Shown: positions 53,295 through 63,261 of the stretch, piece after piece
Layout: every line of letters starts with the position of its first letter
How positions within the stretch are numbered: position 1 is the stretch's first letter
NCBI GenBank assembly: GCA_040752835.1
Contig: JBFMGG010000007.1
Span: 624,286-688,285 of the forward strand
Direction: 5' to 3'
Length of the DNA: 64,000 nt
From: Campylobacterota bacterium
GTDB lineage: Bacteria > Campylobacterota > Campylobacteria > Campylobacterales > Sulfurimonadaceae
The notes under the pieces: generated by a model
Databases searched by the model: none
What the model saw: only the letters and a program-made list of their open reading frames with translations
What the model was told of the DNA's origin: nothing
Program-made: the position numbers and the translations under genes

Positions 53295-54116
53295 TCAATC
53301 CCGCGCCATCGGATGGCACTCTCTGACCGTCTCCTGAAGATTCTGTTTCTGAACGTGGGTATAGATCTGCGTGGTGAGCAGCGACGCGTGCCCCAGCAGC
53401 TCCTGCACAACCCGCAAATCGGCGCCGCCGAGGATCAGGGCCGTCGCGTACGAGTGGCGCAGGGCGTGGGGAGAGGTGTCCAGATACTTCTGCGTTACCT
53501 TGAAAGCCGAAACGCGGCTGAGCGGTTCTCCGCGGTAATTGAGCCATAACAGCGGGCGGCTATACGGACATGCCTCGCGGTAAGCGCGCAGCGCCCTCAT
53601 CGCTTCTTCGGCGATCGGAACGTAGCGCTCTTTTTCCCCTTTTCCGTGGCGGATACGGAGCCACTCCCCTTCGATGTCCCCTTCCTGCGCCTCGAGGCAT
53701 TCGCTGATCCGCGTCCCCGTCGCGTACAGAAAAAGGATCAGCGCGTAGTCGCGAAGCCCGAGCCAGTCGCTGCGATCGATCCGGGCGAGTCCGGACTGGA
53801 TCGTCTCATAGGTGAGGTATTTGGGAAGATTTTTCGGGATTTTGGAAAGGGAAAACTTCGAGGAGATCGAATCGAACCGGCTCCGATGACAAAAATCGAG
53901 AAAGGAATTGAAAGAGGAAAGTTTTCGGTTGAGGGTCCGTTTGTTGGGAATCGATCCCCACAGCGCGAAAACATCGGCCGGATCGATCCGGGTCAGGCTT
54001 TTGCCCGTCGCTTTTTCGATCTCATCGAGATCGCTCGCATACGCGTCGACCGTCCGCGGGCTCAGCGCTTTGATGACCGTGATGTATTCGATAAAAGCGT
54101 CAAGCTCTCCCGACAT
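53295..54116 (-). CDS. xerC: XerC/XerD-type tyrosine recombinase
   Basis: 273 residues. A SAM-like N-terminal domain (FIEYITVIKALSPRTVDAYA) is followed by the catalytic domain: Arg in ATGTRISEC, Lys in RHGKGEKERYVPI, H-x-x-R in HALRHSYAT, His in LLGHASLLTTQ, and Tyr in IYTHVQ. It could resolve chromosome dimers with FtsK. Epsilonproteobacteria often use the single XerH, so its identity is uncertain, but the position is chromosomal. Confidence 0.82.
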   Translation of the reverse strand: MSGELDAFIEYITVIKALSPRTVDAYASDLDEIEKATGKSLTRIDPADVFALWGSIPNKRTLNRKLSSFNSFLDFCHRSRFDSISSKFSLSKIPKNLPKYLTYETIQSGLARIDRSDWLGLRDYALILFLYATGTRISECLEAQEGDIEGEWLRIRHGKGEKERYVPIAEEAMRALRAYREACPYSRPLLWLNYRGEPLSRVSAFKVTQKYLDTSPHALRHSYATALILGGADLRVVQELLGHASLLTTQIYTHVQKQNLQETVRECHPMARD

Positions 54117-55114
54117 TACTGGATGGAGATATAGCGGTCGTCGAAATAAAAACGGCCGTCGCCGACAAAAATCTTATCCCCTTCCTGGAGATCGACGTCG
54201 TACACGTCGTACGCCAGAAGGTTTTTGGTCAGGGCGATCATATACCCCTCTTTTTCCAGCACGTAAACACGGTCGTTCTGGACGCTGATCCCCACGAAAT
54301 GGGCAAAAGGAAATTTCTTTTTGGCGCGGAACTGCAGCGCAGGCGACAGAGCGATCACCTCGCCTTGTTTGGTCGTCAGCCAGATCCCCTCATTTGTATA
54401 GGCGATATTGCGGATGTCGTATTTTTCCCGAGCCTCTTTTTGCGACAATGCCAAAACCCCATACCCGGTCGACGCGACGAGATTGTTGTCGATGACATTG
54501 AGATAGGCGATATTGTTGAAATACTCTTCGGAGCTGACGACGACCGAGCGGAGCACCTGTTTGGTCTGGGAATTAACGATGACGATTTTACCGTCAAGCG
54601 TCAGGAACAGTACCAGCTCTTTGAGAAAATAGGGGTTGGCGATGCGTGAATCTACCGCGACCGATGCGTTCGACGCCTCTTTGAAAAGTAACTTTTTCGA
54701 TTCCAGCGAATAAAGTGCCATCTCGTTGTTTGCAAACAGCACGGCCAGAATATCGTCTTGAACCGATGCGGCGGCGACTCCCCGCTTGAATTCAAACGTC
54801 ACCTTGCCTTCTCCCCCCTCCGAGGAGAAAAGGACGAGATTGCGCTCGGGGCTTTCGGTCACGATCCATTCCGAGCCGCCGTTGAGCAGACGGTATCCCT
54901 CGGGGAGTTTGACCCGTTTTTCACCGTCTTTGGCAAGGAGAACTCCGTTTTCGAGCAACGCGGCGTTCGATGTGACCTGAGCGATCGAATCGCTCAGACG
55001 CCCGGCGTTTCGCCATTCTCCCTTGACGTCATCGGGTTTGTACACCTCTTTGTGGGAACATCCGCTAAAAAATACGGCCAGGGCGGCACTCAGCGCAAGC
55101 AGGGAAAATTTCAT
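54116..55114 (-). CDS. BamB-like beta-propeller lipoprotein
   Basis: 332 residues starting MKFSLLALSAALAVFFSGCS with a lipobox Cys at 19. The rest shows repeating strand patterns typical of PQQ-like beta-propellers (LFLTLDGKIVIVNSQTKQVL, then GEVIALSPALQF). It follows the yfgM-like gene with a 1-bp overlap, as bamB follows yfgM in E. coli. A role in outer-membrane protein assembly is inferred from that order. Confidence 0.7.
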   Translation of the reverse strand: MKFSLLALSAALAVFFSGCSHKEVYKPDDVKGEWRNAGRLSDSIAQVTSNAALLENGVLLAKDGEKRVKLPEGYRLLNGGSEWIVTESPERNLVLFSSEGGEGKVTFEFKRGVAAASVQDDILAVLFANNEMALYSLESKKLLFKEASNASVAVDSRIANPYFLKELVLFLTLDGKIVIVNSQTKQVLRSVVVSSEEYFNNIAYLNVIDNNLVASTGYGVLALSQKEAREKYDIRNIAYTNEGIWLTTKQGEVIALSPALQFRAKKKFPFAHFVGISVQNDRVYVLEKEGYMIALTKNLLAYDVYDVDLQEGDKIFVGDGRFYFDDRYISIQ

Positions 55115-55710
55115 TATTTGACTCCGTAATGAGACAGCGACTGCCCCAGTTGATAAATGGGTGACTCTTCGCCGATCTGGGAGATTTTCTGATGCGCCAG
55201 CGCGGTATTGCCCTCTTCGAGAGCGTGGACGGCGAGTTCGAGCAGTGCCAGGTCTTTGTACAGCGCGCCCTGGCGCTTGGTGTAGCTCTCCAGCCCCGCG
55301 GCGTCGGATTTGATGATCGCGGCTTCGTACGAAGCGATGTCGGCGACACCGAAGGCTTCGGAGTTTTTCAGCGAAGAGAGAATGAGAGGGTCGTTCTGGG
55401 CGATTCCGCGGCTGAGCTTCCACAGGTCGTACAAAGCGGGATTGTCGTTTTTGAGCGTCGCTTCGGCGCTCTTATCCCCCGGGTTGAGCAACAGCGTATT
55501 GAGCGCCGCGTTCGAACTTTCGATTTTCGCATCGGTGTAAGCCTGATAGGCGATTGCCCCGGTCGCCGCGAACAGAAGCGATACGACTCCCGCAATCAGC
55601 GGTTTTTGGTACCGCTTGATAAAACGCTCGGTTTTGATCGCGCTTTCCAGAAACTTCTCTTCGGAATTGAGCTCCTCTTTGAGAGCGTCCATGTTTTCTT
55701 TCAGACTCAA
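55114..55710 (-). CDS. YfgM-like TPR membrane protein
   Basis: 198 residues from TTG 55710, with AGGAG five bases upstream; the next ATG is 18 bases inside. An N-terminal acidic tail, one transmembrane helix (about 36-57: KPLIAGVVSLLFAATGAIAY), then TPR-like helices (GALYKDLALLELAVHALEEG). YfgM-type proteins act as periplasmic chaperone partners of the Sec machinery. It leads the minus-strand operon. Confidence 0.75.
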   Translation of the reverse strand: MSLKENMDALKEELNSEEKFLESAIKTERFIKRYQKPLIAGVVSLLFAATGAIAYQAYTDAKIESSNAALNTLLLNPGDKSAEATLKNDNPALYDLWKLSRGIAQNDPLILSSLKNSEAFGVADIASYEAAIIKSDAAGLESYTKRQGALYKDLALLELAVHALEEGNTALAHQKISQIGEESPIYQLGQSLSHYGVK

Positions 55711-55831
55711 AATAACTCCTGATTTTTGCCTTCGCTTAAAGGGTAATGATAGCTCAGCCAATGTTAAAGTTTCGTAAACCGATTTTTTCGCTACAATTAT
55801 TTTCATAAATTTATCACGAATCAGGTTAACC

Positions 55832-56122
55832 ATGCAAATCGACGAAACCCTTTTACAGAGACTCGAAAAACTCTCCTACCTCGAAATTCCGCAGGAGCAT
55901 CGCGCCGAAATGATCGCGCAGCTGAGCGAAATCGTTTCGTTCGTCGACAACCTCGCCGAACTCGACACCGAAGGGGTGGGAGCGACGTTTGCGATGTCGG
56001 ACGCTCCGACGCGCCTTCGCGAGGATGAGGGGATCGCCGACCGCCGCGTCAACGACGACATCCTATCCCACGCACCGCAGGCACAGGACCATTTTTTCAT
56101 CGTACCGAAAATCATCGAGTAA
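55832..56122 (+). CDS. gatC: Aspartyl/glutamyl-tRNA amidotransferase subunit C
   Basis: 96 residues. The family pattern is LEKLSYLEIPQEHRAEMIAQ, then LSEIVSFVDNLAELDTEGV. GatC stabilises GatA/GatB in making Gln-tRNA and Asn-tRNA. It is divergent from the yfgM-like gene. Confidence 0.9.
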   Translation: MQIDETLLQRLEKLSYLEIPQEHRAEMIAQLSEIVSFVDNLAELDTEGVGATFAMSDAPTRLREDEGIADRRVNDDILSHAPQAQDHFFIVPKIIE

Positions 56123-56125
56123 CCG

Positions 56126-56479
56126 ATGGTTCGTGTTTTCGGCATCAAAAACTGCGACAGCGTCAAAAAAGCGCTTCATTTTTTGAACGCGCACTCGATC
56201 CCGTATGAATTCCACGATTTTAAAACCGCTCCCGTCGGCAAAGAAAAAATTGCCGAGTGGGCCCGCACCGTCCCCGTTTCAACCCTTTTGAATACCAAAG
56301 GGACGACCTACCGTGCCCTCGGGCTCAAATCGCTTACACTGGACGATTCGGGAAAAATCGGCTGGATGAGCGACCACAATCTCCTGATCAAGCGCCCGGT
56401 GATCGAATCGCCCGCCGGCCTGATCGTCGGATTCGACCTAATCCAATACGAAGGAATTTTCGCCAATGCAAGACAATAA
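56126..56479 (+). CDS. ArsC/Spx-family thioredoxin-fold protein (YffB-like)
   Basis: 117 residues. The N-terminal motif is VFGIKNCDSVKKALHFL with one Cys at residue 11 and no second in CxxC. The conserved Arg-loop pattern LLIKRPVIE occurs later. These proteins include glutathione-dependent reductases and Spx-like factors. A true arsenate reductase would need more context. It overlaps pilT. Confidence 0.8.
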   Translation: MVRVFGIKNCDSVKKALHFLNAHSIPYEFHDFKTAPVGKEKIAEWARTVPVSTLLNTKGTTYRALGLKSLTLDDSGKIGWMSDHNLLIKRPVIESPAGLIVGFDLIQYEGIFANARQ

Positions 56480-57548
56480 CGGCGCTCCGCTCGATATCCA
56501 CAAACTCCTCAAAAGCGTCGTCGCTTACAAAGCGTCCGACCTTCACCTCGTCAGCCGCTCCGAGCCCCAGATCCGTATCGACGGTCGGCTCGTTGCCCTC
56601 AATCTCCCCGTTCTGGACGGGCGCGACATCGAAGAGATGGCCTATTCACTCCTCACCGAAAAGCAGAAAAAGACCTTCGAAGAATACAACGAACTCGATT
56701 TTTCGATCGTCATCCCCGACGTCGGCCGCTTCCGTGCCAACTACTACAAAACGATGGAAGACATCGCCTGCGCGTTCCGTATCATCCCGGTGACCATCCC
56801 TTCGCTGGACGATCTCAACGCCAAAAAAATCTTCAAAAGCATCATCAAACGCGAAAAAGGGCTCATCCTCGTCACTGGTCCGACGGGGAGCGGTAAATCG
56901 ACAACCCTCGCGGCGATGCTCAACGAGATCAACATGACCGAATCGCGCCACATCATCACCGTCGAAGATCCGGTCGAGTTCGTCCACACGAACAAAAAAT
57001 CGCTCTTTTCCCACCGTAACATCGGCACCGATACCCGCAGTTTCTCCGCGGCGCTCAAATACGCCCTCCGACAGGATCCCGACGTCATCCTGATCGGTGA
57101 GATGCGGGACAAAGAGACGATCCAGGCGGCACTTACCGCCGCCGAAACCGGTCGCCTGGTCTTCGGAACGCTCCACACCAATTCCGCCCCCCAGACGATC
57201 AACCGTATCATCGACGTCTTCAGCGGCGACGAGCAGCCGCAGGTGCGGGCTCAGCTCTCAACCTCTCTGGTCGCCGTCATTTCGCAGGTTCTGATGCCCA
57301 AAATCGGCGGCGGGCGGATTGCTGCGCAGGAGGTGATGATCACCAATCCCGCGATTGCCAACCTGATTCGCGAAGACAAAGTCCATCAGCTCTATTCACA
57401 GATGCAGCTCAACCAGCAGGAGACCAATATGTCGACCCAGACGCAGGAAATCGTCGAATGCCTCCGCAAAAAGCTTATCAGCCGCGATACCGCGATCCAG
57501 TTCTCGAACAAACCCGACGAACTGCTCCGGATTATCAGGACGATGTGA
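56466..57548 (+). CDS. pilT: PilT-type retraction ATPase
   Basis: 360 residues. An N-terminal PAS-like domain (SDLHLVSRSEPQIRIDGRLV) is followed by the ATPase: GPTGSGKSTTLAAM (Walker A), Asp box ITVEDPVEF, Walker B GEMRDKETIQAALTAAETG and His box LHTNSA. It powers type IV pilus retraction. Start overlaps the arsC-like gene by 14 bp, and a terminator follows. Confidence 0.92.
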   Translation: MQDNNGAPLDIHKLLKSVVAYKASDLHLVSRSEPQIRIDGRLVALNLPVLDGRDIEEMAYSLLTEKQKKTFEEYNELDFSIVIPDVGRFRANYYKTMEDIACAFRIIPVTIPSLDDLNAKKIFKSIIKREKGLILVTGPTGSGKSTTLAAMLNEINMTESRHIITVEDPVEFVHTNKKSLFSHRNIGTDTRSFSAALKYALRQDPDVILIGEMRDKETIQAALTAAETGRLVFGTLHTNSAPQTINRIIDVFSGDEQPQVRAQLSTSLVAVISQVLMPKIGGGRIAAQEVMITNPAIANLIREDKVHQLYSQMQLNQQETNMSTQTQEIVECLRKKLISRDTAIQFSNKPDELLRIIRTM

Positions 57549-57573
57549 TTTCCCCCTTTTTCGGGGAAACCTT
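57549..57573 (+). terminator. Intrinsic terminator after pilT
   Basis: TTTCCCC-CTTTTTC-GGGGAAA, a 7-bp stem directly after the pilT stop, followed by CTTAAACTTTTTTTC. Confidence 0.75.
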
Positions 57574-57636
57574 AAACTTTTTTTCAAAAGTTTGCCCTAA
57601 CCCTCTGCTTTATCCCTTTTTTCCTTTTTTATTTTC

Positions 57637-57642
57637 TATAAT
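57637..57642 (+). promoter_or_regulatory. -10 of the Fur-family gene at 57651
   Basis: TATAAT eight bases before the ATG, preceded by a T-rich run. The very short distance suggests a leaderless or nearly leaderless transcript if this -10 is used. Confidence 0.5.
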
Positions 57643-57650
57643 CGCGGATT

Positions 57651-58058
57651 ATGAAACACCAAGAGCTCCTTAAACGTCACCGTCTCAAAGCGACGCCGCA
57701 ACGTATCGCCATCATCGAGCTAATGCATTCGGCCGGTCACATCACCATTGATGAGCTCTACCGCTCCATTCTCCAAAAATTCGCCTCCATCTCCCTTGCC
57801 ACCCTCTACAAAAACATCCACAGCATGATGGACGTGAGCCTGATACGGGAAGTCAAAGTGGCGGGGTACAAAACCCGCTACGAAATCGAAAAGGCGCAGC
57901 ATGCCCACGTCGTCTGTAAAGAGTGCGGCGAACTCAAAGACATTCCGATGAATCCCTCGTCGCTTCTGAAAGATCCGGGATTTGACATGGCAGGGTACAA
58001 AGCCGACGACGTGTCGGTCGTGATCACGGGAATCTGCCCTCACTGTCAGGCCAAATAA
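57651..58058 (+). CDS. Fur-family regulator, PerR-like
   Basis: 135 residues. The N-terminal winged helix (LLKRHRLKATPQRIAIIELM, then ISLATLYKNI) is complete. The structural zinc site appears as CKECG and CPHC (GICPHC). The central metal site lies near HAHVVC. It is shorter than Fur and resembles PerR-type peroxide sensors in Campylobacterota. It has no clear target in the window, and its own promoter overlaps its start. Confidence 0.8.
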   Translation: MKHQELLKRHRLKATPQRIAIIELMHSAGHITIDELYRSILQKFASISLATLYKNIHSMMDVSLIREVKVAGYKTRYEIEKAQHAHVVCKECGELKDIPMNPSSLLKDPGFDMAGYKADDVSVVITGICPHCQAK

Positions 58059-58139
58059 AACCGTTTTCTTCAAAAACCGTATCGGATAGCGGACAAAGGG
58101 AAAGTGCCGCAAAGCGCGGCGTCTTCGGAGGGAATGGAA

Positions 58140-59486
58140 TTAGCGATGCGCTTCTTTGAGCGTATCGGCGATGAGGAATGCAAGTTCGAGGGACTGGTCG
58201 GCGTTAAGACGCGGATCGCAGTGGGTGTGATAACGGCTTTTGAGATTCTCTTCGGTGATCTCGAACGATCCCCCCAGACATTCGGTGACGTTTTTACCGG
58301 TCATTTCGAGATGCACTCCCCCCGCGTACGTTCCTTCGGCTTTGTGTACCTGGAAAAACTGTTTCATCTCCCGCAGAACCGAATCGACCGGGCGCGTTTT
58401 GTAGCCGTTGCTCGTAATCGTGTTGCCGTGCATCGGATCGCAGCTCCAGACGACCTGTTTTCCTTCCCGCTCGATCGCGCGGATCAGCTTGGGCATTCCT
58501 TCGGCAACTTTATCGGCTCCCATCCGGACGATGATGTTCAGCCGTCCCGCTTCGTTCGAGGGGTTGAGGACGTCGCACAAGCGGACGAGGTCGTCGGGGT
58601 CCATCGACGGACCGGCCTTGACCCCGATAGGGTTCTGGATACCGCGCATGAATTCGACGTGTGCTCCGTCAAGCTGGCGGGTACGGTCACCGATCCAGAG
58701 CATGTGGGACGAAACGTCATACCACTCACCCGTCAGCGAATCCTGACGCGTAAACGCCTCCTCATAGTTGAGCAGAAGCGCTTCGTGGGAGGTATAGAAA
58801 TCGGTTTCGCGGAGCGTCCGGTAATTTTCGGAAATGATTCCGCATGCCGCCATAAAACGGAGTGAATCGTCGATCTGACGGGCCAGCTCATCGTATTTTT
58901 TGGTCATTTCGTTCTGCCCGACGAATCCGAGATTCCACGCATGTACCTGGTTCAGATCGGCCAGTCCCCCCGACGCGAACGCACGCAGAAGGTTCAGCGT
59001 GGCCGCCGACTGGTTGTAGGCCTGGACCATACGCTGCGGATCGGGAATCCGGGCTTCGGCGCTGAATTCGACGCCGTTGATGATGTCCCCGCGGTAGCTG
59101 GGAAGCGTAACACCTTCCACCGTTTCGGTATCGGACGAACGCGGTTTGGCAAACTGGCCGCCCAGACGTCCGACCTTGACGACGGGTACCCCGCCGGCAA
59201 AGGTCATGACAACCGCCATCTGCATCATCACTTTGAACGTGTCGCGGATGTTGGTGGCGTGAAATTCCGAAAAGCTTTCGGCACAGTCGCCTCCCTGCAA
59301 CAGGAACGCTTTCCCCGCACATACGTCGGCGAGGCTTTTTTTCAACATGCGCGCTTCACCGGCGAAAACAAGGGGAGGATAATTGCGCAGAACGGATTCG
59401 ACCTCTTCCAAAGCGGTCTGGTCGGGATAGACCGGCTGCTGCTTGATCGGTTTTGTTCTCCAGCTGGATCGTGTCCACGTATTCAT
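58140..59486 (-). CDS. aroH: Class II 3-deoxy-D-arabino-heptulosonate 7-phosphate synthase
   Basis: 448 residues, the plant-type (class II) DAHP synthase. Conserved segments: [36 protein letters not shown], and [12 protein letters not shown]-type ([20 protein letters not shown]). It makes the first shikimate-pathway step from PEP and erythrose-4-P. Monocistronic, divergent from the GGDEF gene. Confidence 0.93.
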   Translation of the reverse strand: MNTWTRSSWRTKPIKQQPVYPDQTALEEVESVLRNYPPLVFAGEARMLKKSLADVCAGKAFLLQGGDCAESFSEFHATNIRDTFKVMMQMAVVMTFAGGVPVVKVGRLGGQFAKPRSSDTETVEGVTLPSYRGDIINGVEFSAEARIPDPQRMVQAYNQSAATLNLLRAFASGGLADLNQVHAWNLGFVGQNEMTKKYDELARQIDDSLRFMAACGIISENYRTLRETDFYTSHEALLLNYEEAFTRQDSLTGEWYDVSSHMLWIGDRTRQLDGAHVEFMRGIQNPIGVKAGPSMDPDDLVRLCDVLNPSNEAGRLNIIVRMGADKVAEGMPKLIRAIEREGKQVVWSCDPMHGNTITSNGYKTRPVDSVLREMKQFFQVHKAEGTYAGGVHLEMTGKNVTECLGGSFEITEENLKSRYHTHCDPRLNADQSLELAFLIADTLKEAHR

Positions 59487-59608
59487 TCGTTTATCTCCTC
59501 GTACCTGCGTTTACGCACCGCCCGGTTATTGTCTTTGTGAATTGTATCGTTTTAATCTAAAAAGGGACTGATTGGTGGAATCAAATCTTAGATTTATGTT
59601 TGAAAAAG

Positions 59609-59734
59609 TATAATGGCGGCAATTATAAAGGGGGCTTTCCCTAGACTCCCATGGGGTCTAAAAGTCCTTCTTTTTGCCAGGCCGACCCGTTCTTGCGGGA
59701 GTTGACCGATTGAATATTGCACCAAAGGCCGAGA
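59609..59734 (+). promoter_or_regulatory. Promoter and structured 5' leader of the GGDEF gene
   Basis: TATAAT (59609-59614) after TTTGAAAAAG gives a good -10. The ~110-nt leader holds two hairpin-forming stretches: AGACTCCC-ATGGGGTCT near 59651-59668, and CCCGTTCTTGCGGG near 59688-59701. I tested it against known SRP RNA and c-di-GMP riboswitch patterns by eye and found no match. Confidence 0.45.
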
Positions 59735-60664
59735 ATGGACAACAGCCGTTTCAACCCTTTCCTACTCCATTTTTGCAAAGAGCTCTCCGTTCGGCTGGAA
59801 TCCCTGAGCAACAATCAGGCTACACTCGCTTCTTCCGAATTTTCCGAACTTGCCGAAGCCGCTTTGCATGAGGTACTCGAATCGTATTCATCGGGCGAGT
59901 TCGATCTCCAGCAGTACCGCTCCGAGGGGACTTTCGAAGGGTACAAAGAACTCGCGCTGCAAAGCATCACCTCGTATTCGCAAACCAATGAAAATTTCGA
60001 AAAGATCACGGCCGACCACGGTTCGCTGCTGGCCGAAAGCCAGGAAGAAGAACTGATCAATTTCGACAAAATCACCGAAAAGTTCAACGATATCCAGTCC
60101 CATCTCAGCGACGAAGTCTCACGCGCCAACCAGGTCATAAGCGGCCTGATGGAGCAGGTCAAAACCCTCGAGATGAAAACGACCCTCGATCCGCTCACCA
60201 AGGTTTACAACCGTTATGCCCTTCAGGAACATCTCAAGCCGGTACTTGCCCGGGAAAATACCCATTTCGACATTTTCGCCCTGATGGTCGACGTCGACGA
60301 TTTCAAACGGATCAACGACCGCTTCGGCCACATCGCGGGGGACAAGGTACTCATTTTCATCGCCAAGCTTCTGAAAAAAGCGCTTCGCGAGGGGGACCGC
60401 GTCTACCGTTTCGGCGGGGAAGAGTTCATCATCCTTCTCAACCGAACCGACGAAGCGGGCGCCCGTCTCGTCGGCGAGCGCCTCCTTTCGCTGTGCCGTA
60501 ACAACAAACCTTTGTTCCAGAACCAGCAGATTGCCGTCACCCTGAGCATCGGGCTGACGCAAATCGTGCCGAACGATACGCTCGATGCGATCATCGAACG
60601 TTCCGACACGGCACTCTACCGAGCTAAAAACAACGGCAAAGACCGCTTGGAAACGGAGTTTTGA
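59735..60664 (+). CDS. GGDEF-domain protein (diguanylate cyclase)
   Basis: 309 residues. An uncharacterised helical N-terminus (~1-140) is followed by a GGDEF domain: DPLTKVYNRYAL, LMVDVDDFKRINDRFGHIAG, and active site RFGGEEFIIL. All catalytic features are intact, so it should make c-di-GMP. The N-terminal helices likely sense a signal or dimerise. No membrane segment. ATG 59735 has AAGG upstream. Confidence 0.87.
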   Translation: MDNSRFNPFLLHFCKELSVRLESLSNNQATLASSEFSELAEAALHEVLESYSSGEFDLQQYRSEGTFEGYKELALQSITSYSQTNENFEKITADHGSLLAESQEEELINFDKITEKFNDIQSHLSDEVSRANQVISGLMEQVKTLEMKTTLDPLTKVYNRYALQEHLKPVLARENTHFDIFALMVDVDDFKRINDRFGHIAGDKVLIFIAKLLKKALREGDRVYRFGGEEFIILLNRTDEAGARLVGERLLSLCRNNKPLFQNQQIAVTLSIGLTQIVPNDTLDAIIERSDTALYRAKNNGKDRLETEF

Positions 60665-61245
60665 TGGATCTGAACTATTTTGACGTCGCGGTCGGCTCGA
60701 TCGTTCTCCTGCTCGGGCTCAAAGGGCTTCTAAACGGTTTTTCCAAAGAAGTATTCGGCATGGTCGGCATCGTAGGGGGCGTTTTCGTCGCCTCGCACCT
60801 CGGCGGCATCATCGGGCACTTCCTCAGCGATACGGTTTTTCATTTCGAAACCGCTACCGCGATCAACCTGATGGGCTTTGTCTTCGCACTGGGGATTTTC
60901 TGGCTTCTGATGGTCGCCCTAGGAAGCGGCTTCAAACGCCTCAGCACCCTCAGCGGCCTGGGAACGCTCGACCAGATTCTGGGGTTCGTGGTCGGGAGCA
61001 GCAAATTCTTTTTTATCCTCTCCATCATCGTCTACGCCCTTTTCAGCGTTACGGCGATCCGCGAAAATTTCGAGGAGAAGATGGCCCACAGTTTCTTTTA
61101 CGAACCGATGATGGCGACGGGGAATTTCATCCTCCATATCGAAACCGACGATCTCAAAGCCATCCTTGACGCCAACACCAGCGACGCGAATGCCACCGAC
61201 GCCAACGCCACCCGCGATGCCAACCAAACCAACGAGGAGCGATAA
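60664..61245 (+). CDS. cvpA: CvpA-family membrane protein
   Basis: 193 residues. Four hydrophobic helices match the CvpA pattern (FDVAVGSIVLLLGLKGLLNG, then KEVFGMVGIVGGVFVA). The C-terminus has an unusual acidic tail repeating DAN(A/T) (ANTSDANATDANATRDAN). The family is linked to colicin V production and purine-gene operons, but its molecular role is not settled. It overlaps the GGDEF stop by TGATG. Confidence 0.83.
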   Translation: MDLNYFDVAVGSIVLLLGLKGLLNGFSKEVFGMVGIVGGVFVASHLGGIIGHFLSDTVFHFETATAINLMGFVFALGIFWLLMVALGSGFKRLSTLSGLGTLDQILGFVVGSSKFFFILSIIVYALFSVTAIRENFEEKMAHSFFYEPMMATGNFILHIETDDLKAILDANTSDANATDANATRDANQTNEER

Positions 61246-61247
61246 GC

Positions 61248-61730
61248 ATGGGTTCTTATACCGATTTTACCGAACGTACGGTCGAGTACAACAAGCTGCT
61301 GAGCGATTTCAAGCAGCTCCTTAAAGAAAACGGTCTGAAATTCACGATCCAGCGCGAAGTGATTCTCGAGATGCTGTACAATTCCGACGAACATCTCACT
61401 CCCGAAGCGCTGCATCATCTGATCCAGGAGAAGCATCCCGATCTCAATACCGGAATCGCGACCGTTTACCGCACTCTCTCGCTGCTGGAAGATTCGGATA
61501 TGGTTACCTCGCTCTCGTTCGGGGCACAGGGGAAAAAGTACGAACTCGGGGCCAAAGACCACCACGACCACCTGATCTGTACCCAATGCGGAACGATCAC
61601 CGAATTCGTCGACGACGAAATCGAAGAACGGCAGAAAAAAATCGCCGAAACGCTGGGTTTTAAAATGCAGGAGCATTCGATGCAGATTTACGGCATCTGC
61701 AAAACCTGCCAGGACAAATCCAAAAACTAA
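61248..61730 (+). CDS. fur: Ferric uptake regulator
   Basis: 160 residues, the Fur length. The winged helix is [20 protein letters not shown], the metal-binding core has the HDHLIC pattern ([12 protein letters not shown]), and the structural zinc pair is CTQC with CKTC near the C-terminus. It represses iron uptake genes. It sits directly before lysS, as in many Campylobacterota. Confidence 0.88.
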   Translation: MGSYTDFTERTVEYNKLLSDFKQLLKENGLKFTIQREVILEMLYNSDEHLTPEALHHLIQEKHPDLNTGIATVYRTLSLLEDSDMVTSLSFGAQGKKYELGAKDHHDHLICTQCGTITEFVDDEIEERQKKIAETLGFKMQEHSMQIYGICKTCQDKSKN

Positions 61731-61743
61731 GAAAGGAATACCA

Positions 61744-63261
61744 TTGGCATTCGAAAACCAATACGTACAGCAGCGGATCGAAAAAGCCCAGGCCCTGAGG
61801 GAACTGGGGATAGATCCGTATGCGAATCACTCCGAGCGCAATACGACGATCGAAAAGTACCATAACGTCAACTCCGATCTTTTTCAGAAAGAAGAAAAAC
61901 GCGACGAGCACCGCCACTACACCGTCGCCGGACGGATCAAACTCTTCCGCCTGATGGGAAAAGCGAGCTTTTTGAAGATCGAAGACGAAAGCGGAATGCT
62001 CCAGGTCTACGTCGCACGCGACAATCTCCCCGAGGGGTTCTATAACGACGTGTTCAAAAAGCTCGTCGAAGTGGGCGACATCGTCGAAGTGAGCGGTTAT
62101 CCGTTCGTCACGCAGCAAGGCGAACTCTCCTTGCATGCGGACAGTCTCAAAATCCTGACCAAGGCGATCTCCCCGCTCCCCGAAAAGTTCCACGGGATTC
62201 AGGACAAAGAGATGCGCTACCGCCAGCGCTATCTCGATCTGATCATGAACGCCGAAGTGCGCAAAACGTTCCATATCCGTTCCAAGGTGATCAGCCTTAC
62301 CCGCCGTTTCTTCGAAGACAAAGGGTTCCTGGAAGTCGAAACGCCGATGATGCACCCCATCGCGGGCGGGGCGAACGCCAAACCGTTCGTCACCCACCAC
62401 AATGCCCTGGGGGTTGACCGTTATCTTCGGATCGCTCCGGAACTGTATCTCAAACGTCTCATCGTGGGCGGCTTCGAAGCGGTGTTTGAAATCAACCGCA
62501 ACTTCCGCAACGAAGGGATGGATGCGACCCATAATCCCGAATTCACCTCGATCGAGTTTTACTGGGCCTACAAAACCTATAAAGACCTGATCGCAATCAC
62601 CAAAGAGTATTTCGAATACCTTTTCGACCATCTTGACCTTCCCAAACGCCTCCCCTACGGCGAGCTGGAAGTCGATTTTGCACAGTTCACCGAGATCGAA
62701 CTGGTCAAAAGCCTCAGCGTCATCGGCGGCGTCCCGGAGGAGATCGTCAACGACAAAGAAGCGATTCTTTCCTACCTCAAAGCCAATAACCTCGAGGCCA
62801 ACGCCGCGATGAACCTGGGGCAGCTGCAAGGCGAGCTCTTCGATGAATTCGTCGAGCATAAGCTGATCAACCCGACGTTCATCACCCACTATCCGGTCGA
62901 AATCTCGCCGTTGGCGCGCCGCAACGACGAGCGTCCCGAACTGACCGACCGTTTCGAACTCTTTATCGCCGGGCGTGAAATTGCCAACGCATTCAGCGAA
63001 CTCAACGATCCGGTCGATCAGCTGGAACGTTTCGAAGCGCAGATGGCGGCGAAAGATTCGGGCGACGACGAAGCGCACGAAATGGACGAAGACTTCGTCA
63101 CGGCGCTCAGCTACGGCATGGCACCGACGGCGGGTCAGGGAATCGGGATCGACCGCCTCGTCATGATGCTCACCAACCAGCATTCCATCCGGGACGTACT
63201 GCTCTTCCCGGCGATGAAACCGCTGCACCACACTCAAAACCAACACGGAGAAGAAGAATGA
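61744..63261 (+). CDS. lysS: Lysyl-tRNA synthetase, class II
   Basis: 505 residues. An OB-fold anticodon domain ([20 protein letters not shown]) is followed by the class II core: motif 2 [20 protein letters not shown] and motif 3 [13 protein letters not shown]. The start is TTG with AAGGAA upstream. Co-transcribed with glyA through an ATGA overlap. Confidence 0.95.
   Translation: MAFENQYVQQRIEKAQALRELGIDPYANHSERNTTIEKYHNVNSDLFQKEEKRDEHRHYTVAGRIKLFRLMGKASFLKIEDESGMLQVYVARDNLPEGFYNDVFKKLVEVGDIVEVSGYPFVTQQGELSLHADSLKILTKAISPLPEKFHGIQDKEMRYRQRYLDLIMNAEVRKTFHIRSKVISLTRRFFEDKGFLEVETPMMHPIAGGANAKPFVTHHNALGVDRYLRIAPELYLKRLIVGGFEAVFEINRNFRNEGMDATHNPEFTSIEFYWAYKTYKDLIAITKEYFEYLFDHLDLPKRLPYGELEVDFAQFTEIELVKSLSVIGGVPEEIVNDKEAILSYLKANNLEANAAMNLGQLQGELFDEFVEHKLINPTFITHYPVEISPLARRNDERPELTDRFELFIAGREIANAFSELNDPVDQLERFEAQMAAKDSGDDEAHEMDEDFVTALSYGMAPTAGQGIGIDRLVMMLTNQHSIRDVLLFPAMKPLHHTQNQHGEEE

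Noticed and set aside
59620-59720. Signal recognition particle RNA or c-di-GMP riboswitch before the GGDEF gene
   Set aside because: The diagnostic SRP GGAAGCAGC-type loop and the GEMM pattern are missing.
61660-63246. 528-residue minus-strand open frame opposite lysS
   Set aside because: It is antisense to lysS with all synthetase motifs intact on the other strand; no recognisable domain.
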